From contig WUJK01000002.1 in NCBI GenBank assembly GCA_011317545.1, forward strand, positions 4,340,001 to 4,404,000: a stretch of 64,000 nt of DNA, given 5' to 3'. Within the stretch, counting starts at the first letter, position 1. Each line of letters opens with the position of its first letter. Origin of the DNA: Coniella vitis (taxonomy: Eukaryota > Ascomycota > Sordariomycetes > Diaporthales > Schizoparmaceae). The notes under the pieces were generated by a model. The model was given only the letters and a program-made list of their open reading frames with translations. It made no database searches and was not told where the DNA came from. Shown here piece by piece: positions 1-9,909 of the stretch. Both the position numbers and the translations under genes were made by a program.

Positions 1-528
1 AGACTGTCACGAAGCGCTTCCAGGCTTGATATGCTGAGGATGTCGATGATTTGACACCGCGGTGGAGTGTCGTATAAGCAGGCATTGCAAAAGTCGTCGT
101 TGTGCAGAATTACGCCAGCTGTAATGTACGCTATGTTAAGCTAGGTACCTAATGTGCTCCTAATGTACATCCCTCCTGTCCAATATGGCTGAACAATAGC
201 GCGAGGTCCGCGGTTACAACCTGATTACAAACAGTGACTGCAGCATCATGATCCCTGAGGACAAGCGAAACGACTGGAAGGATAGATCTGTCACTCCGTA
301 CTCATGCGCGAAAGCGTTCCCGACGAGAACGCGCATACGGTACAGCGACCTATGCGGTTGCTAGTTTATACAGCACTGCTCTTCTACTTTCCAGAGCATT
401 GGCATGAAAACAATGAGCTGATTTGACGGGAACTCGGTGTCCGCACATGTGCACTGGACTATTTCTTCCCGAAACTTTAGTTTGAGGATATAAGTACAAG
501 CAAGCAACTCTTCACAACAAAAACATGT
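1..528. other. non-coding left edge
   Basis: No reading frame, RNA or repeat that I can support. A TATA-like ATATAAG lies at about 488-494, some 35 bases upstream of the tRNA-Val, and could help its expression. Confidence 0.5.
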
Positions 529-633
529 GGTCAGGTGGTGTAGTTGGTTATCACGTCAGTCTAACATCATGAGTTCCCAATCGGAATTCATCTTGTACAC
601 TGAAGGTCTCCGGTTCGAACCCGGGCCAGATCA
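529..633 (+). tRNA. tRNA-Val (anticodon AAC) with 31-nt intron
   Basis: The D arm (GGTGTAGTTGGTTATCAC), the anticodon stem TCAGT/ACTGA and the T arm TCCGG-TTCGAAC-CCGGG form a standard cloverleaf. The acceptor stem pairs GGTCAGG (529-535) with CCAGATC (626-632), with one A-A mismatch and one G-T pair; the discriminator is A633. The anticodon AAC is at 563-565. An intron sits at the canonical place, after nucleotide 37, at 567-597. A T-run at 636-640 serves as the Pol III terminator. The single acceptor mismatch is the only oddity; it could mean slight decay or be tolerated. Confidence 0.85.
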
Positions 634-640
634 TCTTTTT

Positions 641-727
641 GGCGGGCTTGCAACGGTAGCGTATGAGATTCCAGTCTTGTTATCCTGGATGCTCCTCAGG
701 TTGTCGGTTCGAATCCGGCGTCCCTCA
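641..727 (+). tRNA. tRNA-like unit, Trp(CCA)-like, probably degraded
   Basis: It starts one base after the T-run of the tRNA-Val. The T arm is good (GTCGG-TTCGAAT-CCGGC), and the acceptor ends GGCGGGC (641-647) and GTCCCTC (720-726) pair with one C-C mismatch and two G-T pairs. The middle contains TTCCAG, with CTGGA downstream, as in an intron that pairs with its own anticodon, which suggests Trp (CCA). The D stem is only about three pairs and seems to have lost a few bases, and the anticodon stem has an A-C mismatch. Another T-run follows at 733-737. A decayed copy is the simplest reading; Gly (TCC) is a less likely assignment. Confidence 0.4.
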
Positions 728-1288
728 ATTTGGTTTTTCTTTTAGTCTTGACTGGTCACGTTGCTTTAAGGCGTCCGAGACCCGACAGATCTTTGGCAGG
801 TCGTAAGTCTTGCAGAAGTGTAGGACAACTTCAAACCCAGCCTCTGTCGAGTATGAGTTCCCTCCTGCCATCTCGGCTCTGGTCAGCAACAAGCCGAACA
901 ACCGTTGCATCAACTAGAAAGCTGGCCTGGCGTGGCCCGTACCACAAGTGGACGTCCAGAGGGCGAATCCAACTGCTCGACGGCGCAGTGTACCCTCTTG
1001 TGTCAATCTCGGGGAGCGGTGCTGTCGTGGCCGTAGAGGATGGTTTCTTCCTCGTTGTCGGTCTGGTTGTCGTTAGCGGCAGACATCATTTTGCTTGCTC
1101 TAAAGACACATACTACGTTAAGGTGTGACTGTTCGGGTCTTTCGGAAGTAAACTATAGTCCTAACCAACAAGATCGGACTTCATTGCGAAGGCGCAGCTC
1201 TCTCTTAGATATCGGAGTTCCGAAAACAAGTTTGTAACAGAATCGTACATTACAATTTCCCCCGGAACAAAAGATCGCTATCACCGTA
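728..1288. other. intergenic, no supportable gene
   Basis: Open frames occur on both strands (up to 132 codons on plus), but they overlap each other, have no recognisable domain and no consistent splice pattern. It is the 3' flank of the acyl-CoA dehydrogenase gene. Confidence 0.5.
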
Positions 1289-3234
1289 CTAGAGGCGCCC
1301 TTTCATCACCGTCGCCTTCTCAATTTCCCTGTGTGCCTTGACCGCACGCCGTACTGCAAGATCCAGCATAATCTCCTCACTCCCGCCAGGCACTGTTAGA
1401 GCCTTGACATCACGCCAAATCCGCTCAACTCTTTCTCCACGGCCGCCACGGGTCAGTCCAATACCGCCTAGTATCTGGATGGCATCCCCGGCGACATGTT
1501 GTAGGACTATGCCGGCATGTGCTTTCAGTTGTGCGGTGGTTCCAGCCAGGAGGAACTCGGCTTCGGCAGGAGACAATGCGTGCAGCTGATATATAAGACT
1601 CTGGCAAATTCAGAAGCGAAGTCATCAGTATGTTCTCTTCCAACTCCTGCGGTAGGTGTGCTGATTGTCAAGACGTCAGGATGTAAACTCACTTCGAGCC
1701 ATGCTTGTAGTGCTTCTACTTCCCTGCTCATATTGGCGAATTTGTAACTGACGACGGCTAACAGTATCAAATGTAAGTGAGCCAAACCCCTCTACACACA
1801 CATTTTGAAGTCTGATTTGACTTGATATCGTGTCTGTGAACTCACCGTGGTCGATCAGTACCTTGCCGAATGTATGTCGTGACAAAGCGTACCTGTGAGA
1901 ACAGATGAGCGGTGATTTCTGGAGATCCTACTTATCCTCTGCTATTTCCTTTGGTCAACCTACTGAATGGAATCCTCCAAGCAATTTCTCGCACAGCGAA
2001 GCGCCTGCATGGAAATGAACAGTCTTTCATGATTGAAATTCGAAACCACGTATCTGAACCCCTGGCCTCGCTCACCGACGACCATGTCAAGTGGCACTTT
2101 GACGTCGTCAAAGTCGACAAAAGCAGTACCAGCGGTTGCAGAGCCAGAAACGGCGATATGTCGAGTGGTTACTCCTTTCTGGCGCGGGACAATAAGGAGA
2201 GTGAAGGATCGATTGGCTTCCTTGACCAAAGTTAGGAAGAGATTGGCGTACGTGCCGGATGAAATCCACTGGAGGCATAGGTCAGTATCGAATTCCTTCT
2301 TCCAGTTTCGAAAGTTTGATTCGAGGAATCACTCACCTTCTTTTGTCCGTTGACAATGAAGTTTTTACCATCTTCTGTTATGTTTGCCTCCGTCTGTAGG
2401 CCTGCAACGTCCGACCCAGCATCAGGCTCTGTGATGGCCAGAGCGATCCGAGACTTGCCTCTCAGAACATCTGGTATCACTCTGTTGGTGAGAATATTAA
2501 TCAGAGTTTCTCAAGAATCGCTTGCACAGGACGAGACCACGACATACTGCTCTTGGATCTTATCTGAGCCGAAACGCTGGATGGCTGGAATCGCCAAAGT
2601 CTGCAAGGACGAGTACGGTCAGTTGAGCTACGAATTCAGAACAGCGATGCCGTAAAAGTAGAGAGAATGTGACTCACGATTCCTCCGACGAGGCCGACTT
2701 CAACGCTACAAAGGCAGGACCGTCAGTCGTTTTTGCACCTTTACGAGCTGTGCTCCATGCAAAGGCGGCAACAGTGGACCAACCCTATGCCACCTACACG
2801 ACCGAATTCATCATGTAGTATAAAATCGTGGAAGCCATCCCATTCATCCGGTGAAATGTCACCCATGATGGGGAACCTGCCGCGCCAGGCTTCTGGAATT
2901 CTCGCACCGGCCGCCATTGGCATCAGAATGCCATCGTGTCCTGCTTTGGTCCACAAGGCCGCGGGGAGACTGGTGCTTTGCTCCCAGTCTTGCACAAACG
3001 GAATGAGGTTCTTCGCCCTTGTCAGCGCTCAGATTCGAGTGTCATGATGATATAGAAGGAAAGGGGTTATGGTTTATCTACTGATTCAACCCATCTTCGC
3101 ATTGCATCGCGGAGTCGACGGTGGCTGGCTTTGTAGTACGGGTTGGGGCAGCCTCTTGCCCATGATGCTTCAGCGAATGGAAGATTTGACCCATAAAGCC
3201 ATTTTCCCTTTGTATCTCTGGATAAGACTGACAT
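1289..3234 (-). CDS. acyl-CoA dehydrogenase family protein
   Basis: Nine exons join in frame: 3234-3082, 3010-2745, 2705-2678, 2600-2548, 2481-2337, 2268-1964, 1892-1846, 1757-1693 and 1600-1289, giving 457 residues. The N-terminal helical part has PNPYYKASHRRLRDAMRRWV. The middle FAD/substrate domain has the family signature ALAITEPDAGSDVAGLQT, then WISSGTYANLF. The C-terminal helical domain has QILGGIGLTRGGRGERVERI and VPGGSEEIMLDLAV, the ACAD signature-2 region. These flavoenzymes oxidise acyl-CoA to 2-enoyl-CoA in peroxisomal or mitochondrial beta-oxidation or in branched-chain amino-acid breakdown; the substrate cannot be read from sequence. No peroxisomal SKL-type end is present (the C-terminus is KGRL). 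The start is the first in-frame ATG after a stop; all introns keep phase, so the gene looks intact. Confidence 0.88.
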
Positions 3235-4336
3235 GTTGTGATTATTACGGAGTGTTTCCTCGTCCTTGGTGAAGCAATCAAAGGATGATACAGTCTAAGT
3301 GAGGCTCATTACAAGGGGATACCAAATATGTGATTTGCTGGACGTCTTTTGTCTTTTCAGTTCCGAGATCTCGGCATTGTGACCGGCCGATATAGTCGGC
3401 CCAAATGCAGGCGTCCATTTGAGGCAGGCCGATACCATAGAGGAACGTACGCCGACCCGGGGACTTTGTGGAATCTCCGCCGACCATATGTGACTTGCGA
3501 GCTTGTTGCTTGCTGAGAAGCTACAAACACAGCATCAAGTTTTGGATGACTGAGATTCTGTGATCCAATTAATGAGGAATTTATATGGTCGCCATTGCCT
3601 TTTGGAACAAAATTCGTTTTTTCCATCACCGTGTTGCCCACATAGCATTTCTCAGCGCTACTTGTCCGCTCACAAACTCCAGAACTCAAAAAGTATCAGA
3701 TTTCATGCTGAAAGAAGCGCACATCAAGCCAAGGGTTGTTTATAAAAGGCTCTCGAAACTTGTTCTGTCGAAGTAATAAAGCATCAAATATGCCAGCAAT
3801 GGCTAACATGTTACTCTGCCATCGCTGTGGTAATTCTTCCAAACGTTGGAAGAATGAACGATGAAGGACTGACACGCGCCAGGCCCATTGCGACCGAATA
3901 CTTATACTGATGTTCAATCGCTATACAGTCGGCGACGTACAGATCCACGACTCTTATTCGGAGCAGGATCCGCATCCTAGTAAAACCGTTCGCTGCTTAT
4001 CATCGTCCTATATAGTTTGTTACCTGATAAGCGTCCTTCATCCACATGCTGCTTATTTACAGCACTCGGAGCGTCTATGGGAACCGACGAATCATGACAG
4101 CCCATGTATATACAAGAAGCCCGAAGTAAGCACGGGTTTTGCATTGATCCGTCTGAACGTTGACTGTTTGCAAGCCTGAAGCCCATCGGCTCCATGACTA
4201 TAGCTCTCTGAGCCGATATCATCATCCAGTCCCATTCTGAAGTGAGCAGAACCAGTTGGCAGCCGGGAAACGGCATTTGCATCTCCAGAAAGCAACTGCT
4301 TCTTGCCCTAGTTATCCGGCTGCAGAATCAGCATTG
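3235..4336. other. intergenic between divergent genes
   Basis: This 1.1-kb stretch separates the minus-strand dehydrogenase from the plus-strand secreted protein and probably holds both promoters. Minus-strand open frames of 60-110 codons are present at 3278-3917 but show no domain, and I could not splice them into a convincing gene. Confidence 0.5.
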
Positions 4337-6151
4337 ATGCCTCCGAGGGCATTGTCGGTAATACTGGCGGCGGTCAGCTGCATCGCAAGCTTGACGTCCG
4401 CCATCGCCCCCGATGCCACAGAGCAGCTGCCCAACGTCCAAGCTGCTCGTGAGCATGCTTATGCCTTATTCAATTCTATCCACGCAGCTATGCGGCAGTT
4501 TGGCTCCTCTGACCATCATAACGGCCTCTCGTTCTACCTAGCACAGGCTCCCAAGGGGAGTGTCTTCTACCATGGTGGACCCTCTCCAAACCGACCGCCA
4601 GGCTTCGAATGGCTTGCCTTTGAAATCGAACATTCGGCCGTGTTTGCAATGTCGTTGGATCCCTTGCCTGCAAGCTATCAGGCGCAAGGGAAGCTCGAAT
4701 ACGACTCGTCGTCTTCTCCGAGTCGGCGCAGCGAGGCTCTCTTTCGGCACCTCAAGTCGCATGGCAGGCTAGGAAGGAAATCAAATTTCAAGTCGGAAGA
4801 GGGAATCGTTGCTTCGTCGCAGCCATTGCAACAGCCACTGGGTGCCCCTGCATTCCATTCCACGGAGAAGTGGGTATATTGTGATGACCACGGAGAAGAC
4901 CACTGGCCCGACTACAACACATCCATACGAGGGTATTTCCACCAATACCGCGCCAATCGCCCACTCAACTTCTTGTACATTGACGGCCAGAGCGCTGCCA
5001 AATCAAGCATTGGCACGCTCGACGCCCAAGACCACATCTTGCTCGGCTGGGACACGGGCATGTGCCACGATCCGCAAACGGACCTGCGTCGCGAGTGGGA
5101 CCGGGCAGAGGCCTTCTGTGCGCTTGCCAAGGAGTGGTCGTCAGGCTCGCGCAGCAACGGGACCAAGATCGACGGCTTCATCCGCATGGAAGCTGGCTTC
5201 GAGATCATCTACTGCGACTACTCCCCCGAGGGCGGGCTGGACCAGGTGTCGGTACAGGCCACGCCTTTCCGGAACGAAACGGGCATCTACGACGAGACGG
5301 ATAATTTCTTCGAGACGCGCTATGTCCTGACGATGCAGAGTGAGTGGTTGCGTTCTATTGCCGCTCGCTTCCACGGTCATCCTGCCGGTAGACTCGAGGT
5401 TGACTGGAGCAGCATGGTGTCTGCTTTTGCCTACCCCCTGAATCTGTCCAACCCCAACGCAGACAGGCCTGATCTTCCCAGGATCGTCAACGCCACCAAG
5501 CAAGACCTGCAGAAGGTCCACAAAAGACTGATAGACGTCATTGTCGGCCGCGGGGGCAAGGCGGCCGCGGAAAAGAGAATCGTCAACTGGCAGAGCGTGG
5601 TTGACAAGATTGTCACTCGCTACAGCCAGCGTCTGTGGATGTTGGCGAACACCGCCATGGTAGCCGATGGGATTCTTGCACTGGTTGATTCTCTGATTGA
5701 TCCTTTTACGAGCTATCTCGACTTGTCGTCGTCGTCATCCGCCTTGGCCGGGGGACGATCGCCTGTTGACCGCTGCACACTAGACTACCTCGAGATGGAA
5801 ATTCTGGATAAAGCCTCATGGACGCCCGAGGACGAGGCTATTGCAGCCGCGATAGAAACGGTTTCCCAGAGGATATGCACATCTCTGTTTGCTGCTCGGG
5901 ATATGTTGCGATCCAATGAAACAGAAATAACAGTCAGTGCGGCCGACAACTCAGTCGGTGGAGAGGTTCAGAAGCGGTTCCGAGAACTTCTCCAGGATTT
6001 GAGATGGAGTACATGGAAAGAATGCGGCACCTGTCCGGTGGGGACGATTTGCTCTATTCCGCTGTATCCTGCGGGTGAAATGCAGGACTATCTTCATCCC
6101 ACTTGCAAAAGCCCTGAGGAACTCATATATGCTAGGAGTTATTGGACGTGA
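4337..6151 (+). CDS. large secreted protein of unknown function
   Basis: A single-exon gene of 604 residues. I chose the ATG at 4337 because it opens straight into a signal peptide (MPPRALSVILAAVSCIASL, cleavage near residue 24); the frame extends 27 codons upstream but those residues are not signal-like. The mature part has YALFNSIHAAMRQFGSS, then FYHGGPSPNRPPGFEWLAFE, followed by tracts rich in Trp, Asp and Tyr, several N-glycosylation sequons, and a Cys-rich C-terminal patch (ECGTCPVGTICSIPLYPAGE). I recall this overall type as a conserved hypothetical secreted protein of filamentous ascomycetes; no catalytic motif is recognisable and I give it no function. It is divergent from the dehydrogenase. 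Confidence 0.85.
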   Translation: MPPRALSVILAAVSCIASLTSAIAPDATEQLPNVQAAREHAYALFNSIHAAMRQFGSSDHHNGLSFYLAQAPKGSVFYHGGPSPNRPPGFEWLAFEIEHSAVFAMSLDPLPASYQAQGKLEYDSSSSPSRRSEALFRHLKSHGRLGRKSNFKSEEGIVASSQPLQQPLGAPAFHSTEKWVYCDDHGEDHWPDYNTSIRGYFHQYRANRPLNFLYIDGQSAAKSSIGTLDAQDHILLGWDTGMCHDPQTDLRREWDRAEAFCALAKEWSSGSRSNGTKIDGFIRMEAGFEIIYCDYSPEGGLDQVSVQATPFRNETGIYDETDNFFETRYVLTMQSEWLRSIAARFHGHPAGRLEVDWSSMVSAFAYPLNLSNPNADRPDLPRIVNATKQDLQKVHKRLIDVIVGRGGKAAAEKRIVNWQSVVDKIVTRYSQRLWMLANTAMVADGILALVDSLIDPFTSYLDLSSSSSALAGGRSPVDRCTLDYLEMEILDKASWTPEDEAIAAAIETVSQRICTSLFAARDMLRSNETEITVSAADNSVGGEVQKRFRELLQDLRWSTWKECGTCPVGTICSIPLYPAGEMQDYLHPTCKSPEELIYARSYWT

Positions 6152-6957
6152 TTAGTCTACGGCAGGGCTCATCATTGCAGCTCTCTGCGGGACTTGATAG
6201 CAGTCTTTGAATTATGGTGCAGTCTTGAGTAGAAAAGATAGAAGTCTAGATTCACAGGATCAAACAAAAACATACGTAACGTGTGATAATGAATGCATGG
6301 ACTGATTCATATTGAAGCGTAGAATCCGTAGGCAAGACAATGCAGAGCAAAGTAGATTCGAGGTACACATACCTAGGTGGGTTGCTACATGTCACATATA
6401 TCCGATCCTGTTACGCCTTAGATGACCATAGAAAGCACAGGAACCAGTCAAAGTGTAGATACAGGACGATTTGCAGAAATTCTTGACGATCCTTTCCAGT
6501 AATTGTAAACACGAATGCCTCTTGTTGAGCGTGTTCATCCTTATACTTCTAGTACAATAGTAATGATACCCTAACCCTCCAAGCCTCCCAGTATCTCTGC
6601 TTCTTCCCGAGTAGCGCCGATGATTTCTTCCCTGCAACCATTGGCACGACCGCTGGCATCTTCTCGCGGACTGAGCTCGAACCGGCGACGCTGTCTCATG
6701 AACAGCTCACACATCTTGAATGAGAACTTGGGCTTTATGAACCCTCTCTATACCCAGAGTAACAAAGTCTTCTGCGCATAAATTCCTACGGCCGTGAACC
6801 CGTGGCAGTCTTGGCAGTCAGGAGCTAGGTCACAACCAATCAGAGCCCACCACCAGGACGCAAAAGGAAACCATTCACTCCCTCCCCGTCCACTATACAA
6901 ACCTTCTCTGCCAGGGAATCCGATGACGACCCTTTCTTACCTGATTTCCTCAACACC
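6152..6957. other. intergenic; Rieske gene promoter
   Basis: No gene found. The last 150 bases are pyrimidine-rich, as is common upstream of fungal start codons. One telomere-like CCCTAACCC unit near 6570 is isolated and not an array. Confidence 0.5.
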
Positions 6958-7607
6958 ATGGACTCCTTCTTCAGCCCCTTCTCGCGAGCCAAAGCCGGCA
7001 ATGCATGGTTTCGCGTCGGGCTCGCTTCCTCCTTTCCGGATATATCTGGCCAAGACAGCGGCGCGATCCGAGACGTGCGACCGTGTGCTGAAGACGGCAA
7101 AGACCGTCCAGCATGTAAGATCTTGCATGTGCCCAAAGAAGACAGCGGTAAAGCCTCCGTCGTGAACCTGGACGGCCCTGAGCAGCCACCAACGGGTGCA
7201 AGTCTGCAGGACCAGGTGATGGTATTTCGGTACAAGGGGAAGTTCCATGCCATTAACCATGTGAGTTTAGCCAGTTACAACCGATTCTATATGTTCAATC
7301 GCATGACTTTGAGCTGTTTGGTTGATAACTTGGTGGGCAGGAATGTCCCCACTCCTCTTATCCTTTGTCCAATGGCACACCGTTTGATATTGAGGATTTC
7401 GGCATTGTCTGGAGTTCTGGCATCACCTGTCCTAAACATGGATGGTCTTTTGATTTGAGTAGTGGTCGAGGCGATCGGGGGAACTACAGGCTTCAGGTGT
7501 GGGAACTCGAGTTACGGCCTGCGCCAGGCTCCAGCCAGACTGCTACAGAGGATGACAAGGACGGTGACCAAGAGGTTTGGGTGAGGAGGAAGCAGAGAAT
7601 GGGCTGA
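6958..7607 (+). CDS. small Rieske [2Fe-2S] domain protein
   Basis: Two exons (6958-7260 and 7341-7607) join in phase 0 across a GTGAGT...GGGCAG intron to give 189 residues. The Rieske cluster ligands are Cys103-Pro-His105 and Cys131-Pro-Lys-His134, the second within ITCPKHGWSFDLSSG, followed by the beta-rich tail YRLQVWELEL. One cysteine pair would ligate one iron and two histidines the other. The protein lacks a membrane helix and an oxygenase catalytic domain, so it resembles free-standing Rieske ferredoxins such as animal RFESD; a soluble electron-transfer role is an inference. The 25-residue gap between His105 and Cys131 is longer than the usual 15-17. The ATG at 6958 is the first in this frame with a full domain downstream. 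Confidence 0.85.
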
Positions 7608-7782
7608 GCTTTTGTTTACGATAGAATATAATCTTTACTCATCGCTGGGTCCTTGAGACTCCAAAGACTGGTTATAGCAGAAGCACTTGTGTTGATGCGT
7701 AAATAAGCTCTTACAAAAAAAGAATAGTTATATACAACGAAGGAAGCTATAAAAATCGCGTTTTAGATGTCCGGCCAAAGTT

Positions 7783-9274
7783 TCAAGAACTTGTCGTGTT
7801 GCTCAAGGTGAAAAAGGTTCCTTGCCATGCCGTAGCCACAGCCTTTGCAACGAGTTGGTGGACTTGGTAGATTGTCAGCCATGGTAGCCATTTTTCCAAA
7901 AAAGACAACATAAAACTTGCGGAGCCCTAAGCGGATTTCGGAGACGAATAAAAGAAATTCGTGCTTACTGGCAATTCCTGGGTGGTAGTCATTGTACCAG
8001 ATGCATGTTGTTCCATCAGCATCATAGCACGTTGCATTGGCCGCGCCGTACGCCGTCGGGTCATCAATAACGGTCTGGAAGGGCGTGGTTGTGTTGACAA
8101 TTTTTGCAGTCACATCGGCGTTGTTGAGAGTGAAGTTGGCAAGACTGCTGGCCAGCTCGGCGTTGTATTCGGCAATGGCGGCCGCGATCAAGGCATCCTC
8201 GGCAGCGCCGTCGCTGAGAAATAGGGGTGTCTCTTGGGTAGCTGTTGTGTTTGGGAGGCGTCTAGAGTCAGTACGGCGTGCATTCTCGCGAGATTTGGCG
8301 AGGAACATGGAGTGAAGAGCAGAATGCTTACGTGGAACGCTCAAGAGCACAAAGTTGCGGCCTCCGGCATTGTACAAGGTCTGGAGCTGGTCAAAGTACA
8401 CCACCATGATGGCGTCGACGATCTGCGTGTAGTTGCTCTCATACCAAGAGTTACCAACATCGTTGACGCCCAGCCATACTCCAAAAAGGGTGTCCTCCGA
8501 GGTCCAAGGAGCGGTGGCTGGGTGCGAGGCGATGCTGCCGTTGAACTCGGCAACCTGGTCAATGAAACTGAGGATTCCGGCTTCAAAGGGAGCGACGAGG
8601 TCCGAGTCGGTGGTTGCGCCTCCGTAGGCAAAGTTGTAGTTGAGGAGAAGCGTCTTGTTATACTCGGTGATAAGGTCGTCGATCCAGTTCAGCCCGCCGC
8701 TGGTTGTATACCCAGGGAACGCCGGGTTGCCCAGAGGGTTCGACGCGCTCGGCAGAGGCCCGGTGGTGACATTAAATCCAGTTTGCGAGTACGAATCGCC
8801 ACTATTGCAAACAGTCAGCGTGAGCCCTCCGCTTGGTTGGGGCGCAATGTGACTGACAAGGTGATGAAGTATTGCGTTGCCACGCTCCCCGCAGCCGTGG
8901 AAGTGCTAGATGCGAGCGACGAGGTCGCTGAGCTGACTGGTGAGGGCGAGATGCTGGTCAATGGTGTGGATGTAGTAGCAGAAGCTGGCACCGAGGTGCT
9001 GGATGTTGCGCTGGTGGTTCCAGTTGCTGATACACACTGGTCTGTTGCTCGCGTGTTATTATCATGCGCTTGTTTATCACTCTTCAGACGCCACACCTGG
9101 GTGGCCTGGGGATAACCTACAGTAGTATGGGTTGTCAGACTGGCAAACGGCCCCAGCTACACATTGTGTCGAGCCTGTATAGCCTACCCCCCCGCATTGT
9201 CCGTACAGCGATTGTTGCGCCGAAGCGGTTGCTGCGCTGAGCGCGACAGCAATCGACAAATACCGGTGAGCCAT
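7783..9274 (-). CDS. CBM1-linked SGNH/CE16-type acetylesterase
   Basis: Five exons (9274-9121, 9041-8858, 8801-8332, 8241-7969, 7862-7783) give 386 residues. A signal peptide (1-19) is followed by a fungal CBM1 cellulose-binding module with Cys27, Cys38, Cys44, Cys54 and aromatic Tyr24, Tyr50-52. A Ser/Thr linker (about 55-108) leads to the SGNH hydrolase: FGDSYSQTGF (nucleophile Ser116), the glycine block near 172-174, GVWLGVNDVG (Asn226) and WYNDYHPG (His356). This pattern fits carbohydrate esterase family 16, which removes acetyl groups from plant cell-wall sugars outside the cell. In the last block the residue three before His356 is Asn353, with Asp354 one place off from the usual DxxH spacing. 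It converges on the Rieske gene; the 3' ends are only 175 bases apart. Confidence 0.9.
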
Positions 9275-9909
9275 CTTGGGCCTGGCGAGGAGTGGAGCGT
9301 TTGGTCCTCAAGCCCTCGACAGTGGACTGTCGCTTTGGTGATGATCAGGGGCAACTAAATATTCAACCTTGCTATGTACACAAGAGTTTATAGTACAGAA
9401 TATATCACGAACCCAATGTCCCGGTTTCCGCCCATATAGTGCTCGGAGAGTAGCATTGCTTCTCCGCTTGACCCCGGCGAGCGCAGCACATGGAGCCGAC
9501 GCAAGTCGCTTCTGCTATCCTGTGTGTTCTGTGGCCATTGGCGGGTAATTTTGCCGTATGCTTTTCCCGTCACATCGTGGCCTCGATTCGGAACAACTGC
9601 ACCGCACCCGCAATTGCATCCCGGCCAGGAGATCGGCCCGCGCTGCCGCACACAGTCACCTGCTTTGAGAAAAAGGCTTTGCAAATGGCATTGCTTTTGC
9701 TTGGCTAAAATGGGACCGTACACGTGGTCAGGCAGGAGAGGGATCACGAATGTCTATGCGTACGTTTGTGGTTGTCAATTACAGTCAACCACATCGGGGC
9801 ACAGGCCAGTTGCAGTACTTTTAGAAGCATCTTCAAAGATTCATTGGGGAGAGCCTTGCCACCAAGTCCTCTTTTACATGGCAGCATGGCAGTACTTGGT
9901 CGTCTAGTG
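9275..9909. other. intergenic; esterase promoter and amidotransferase 3' flank
   Basis: No gene supported. A 119-codon minus-strand frame (9388-9747) is Cys- and Gly-rich but shows no signal peptide or domain. A CTATGTA half-palindrome lies at 9372. Confidence 0.5.

Noticed and set aside
730..1128. 132-codon plus-strand frame as a gene
   Set aside because: It overlaps other frames, has no domain or signal peptide, and starts inside the tail of the tRNA-like unit.
6560..6580. Telomere-like CCCTAACCC, also near 18700 and 60507
   Set aside because: Isolated single units; no tandem array, so not a telomere.
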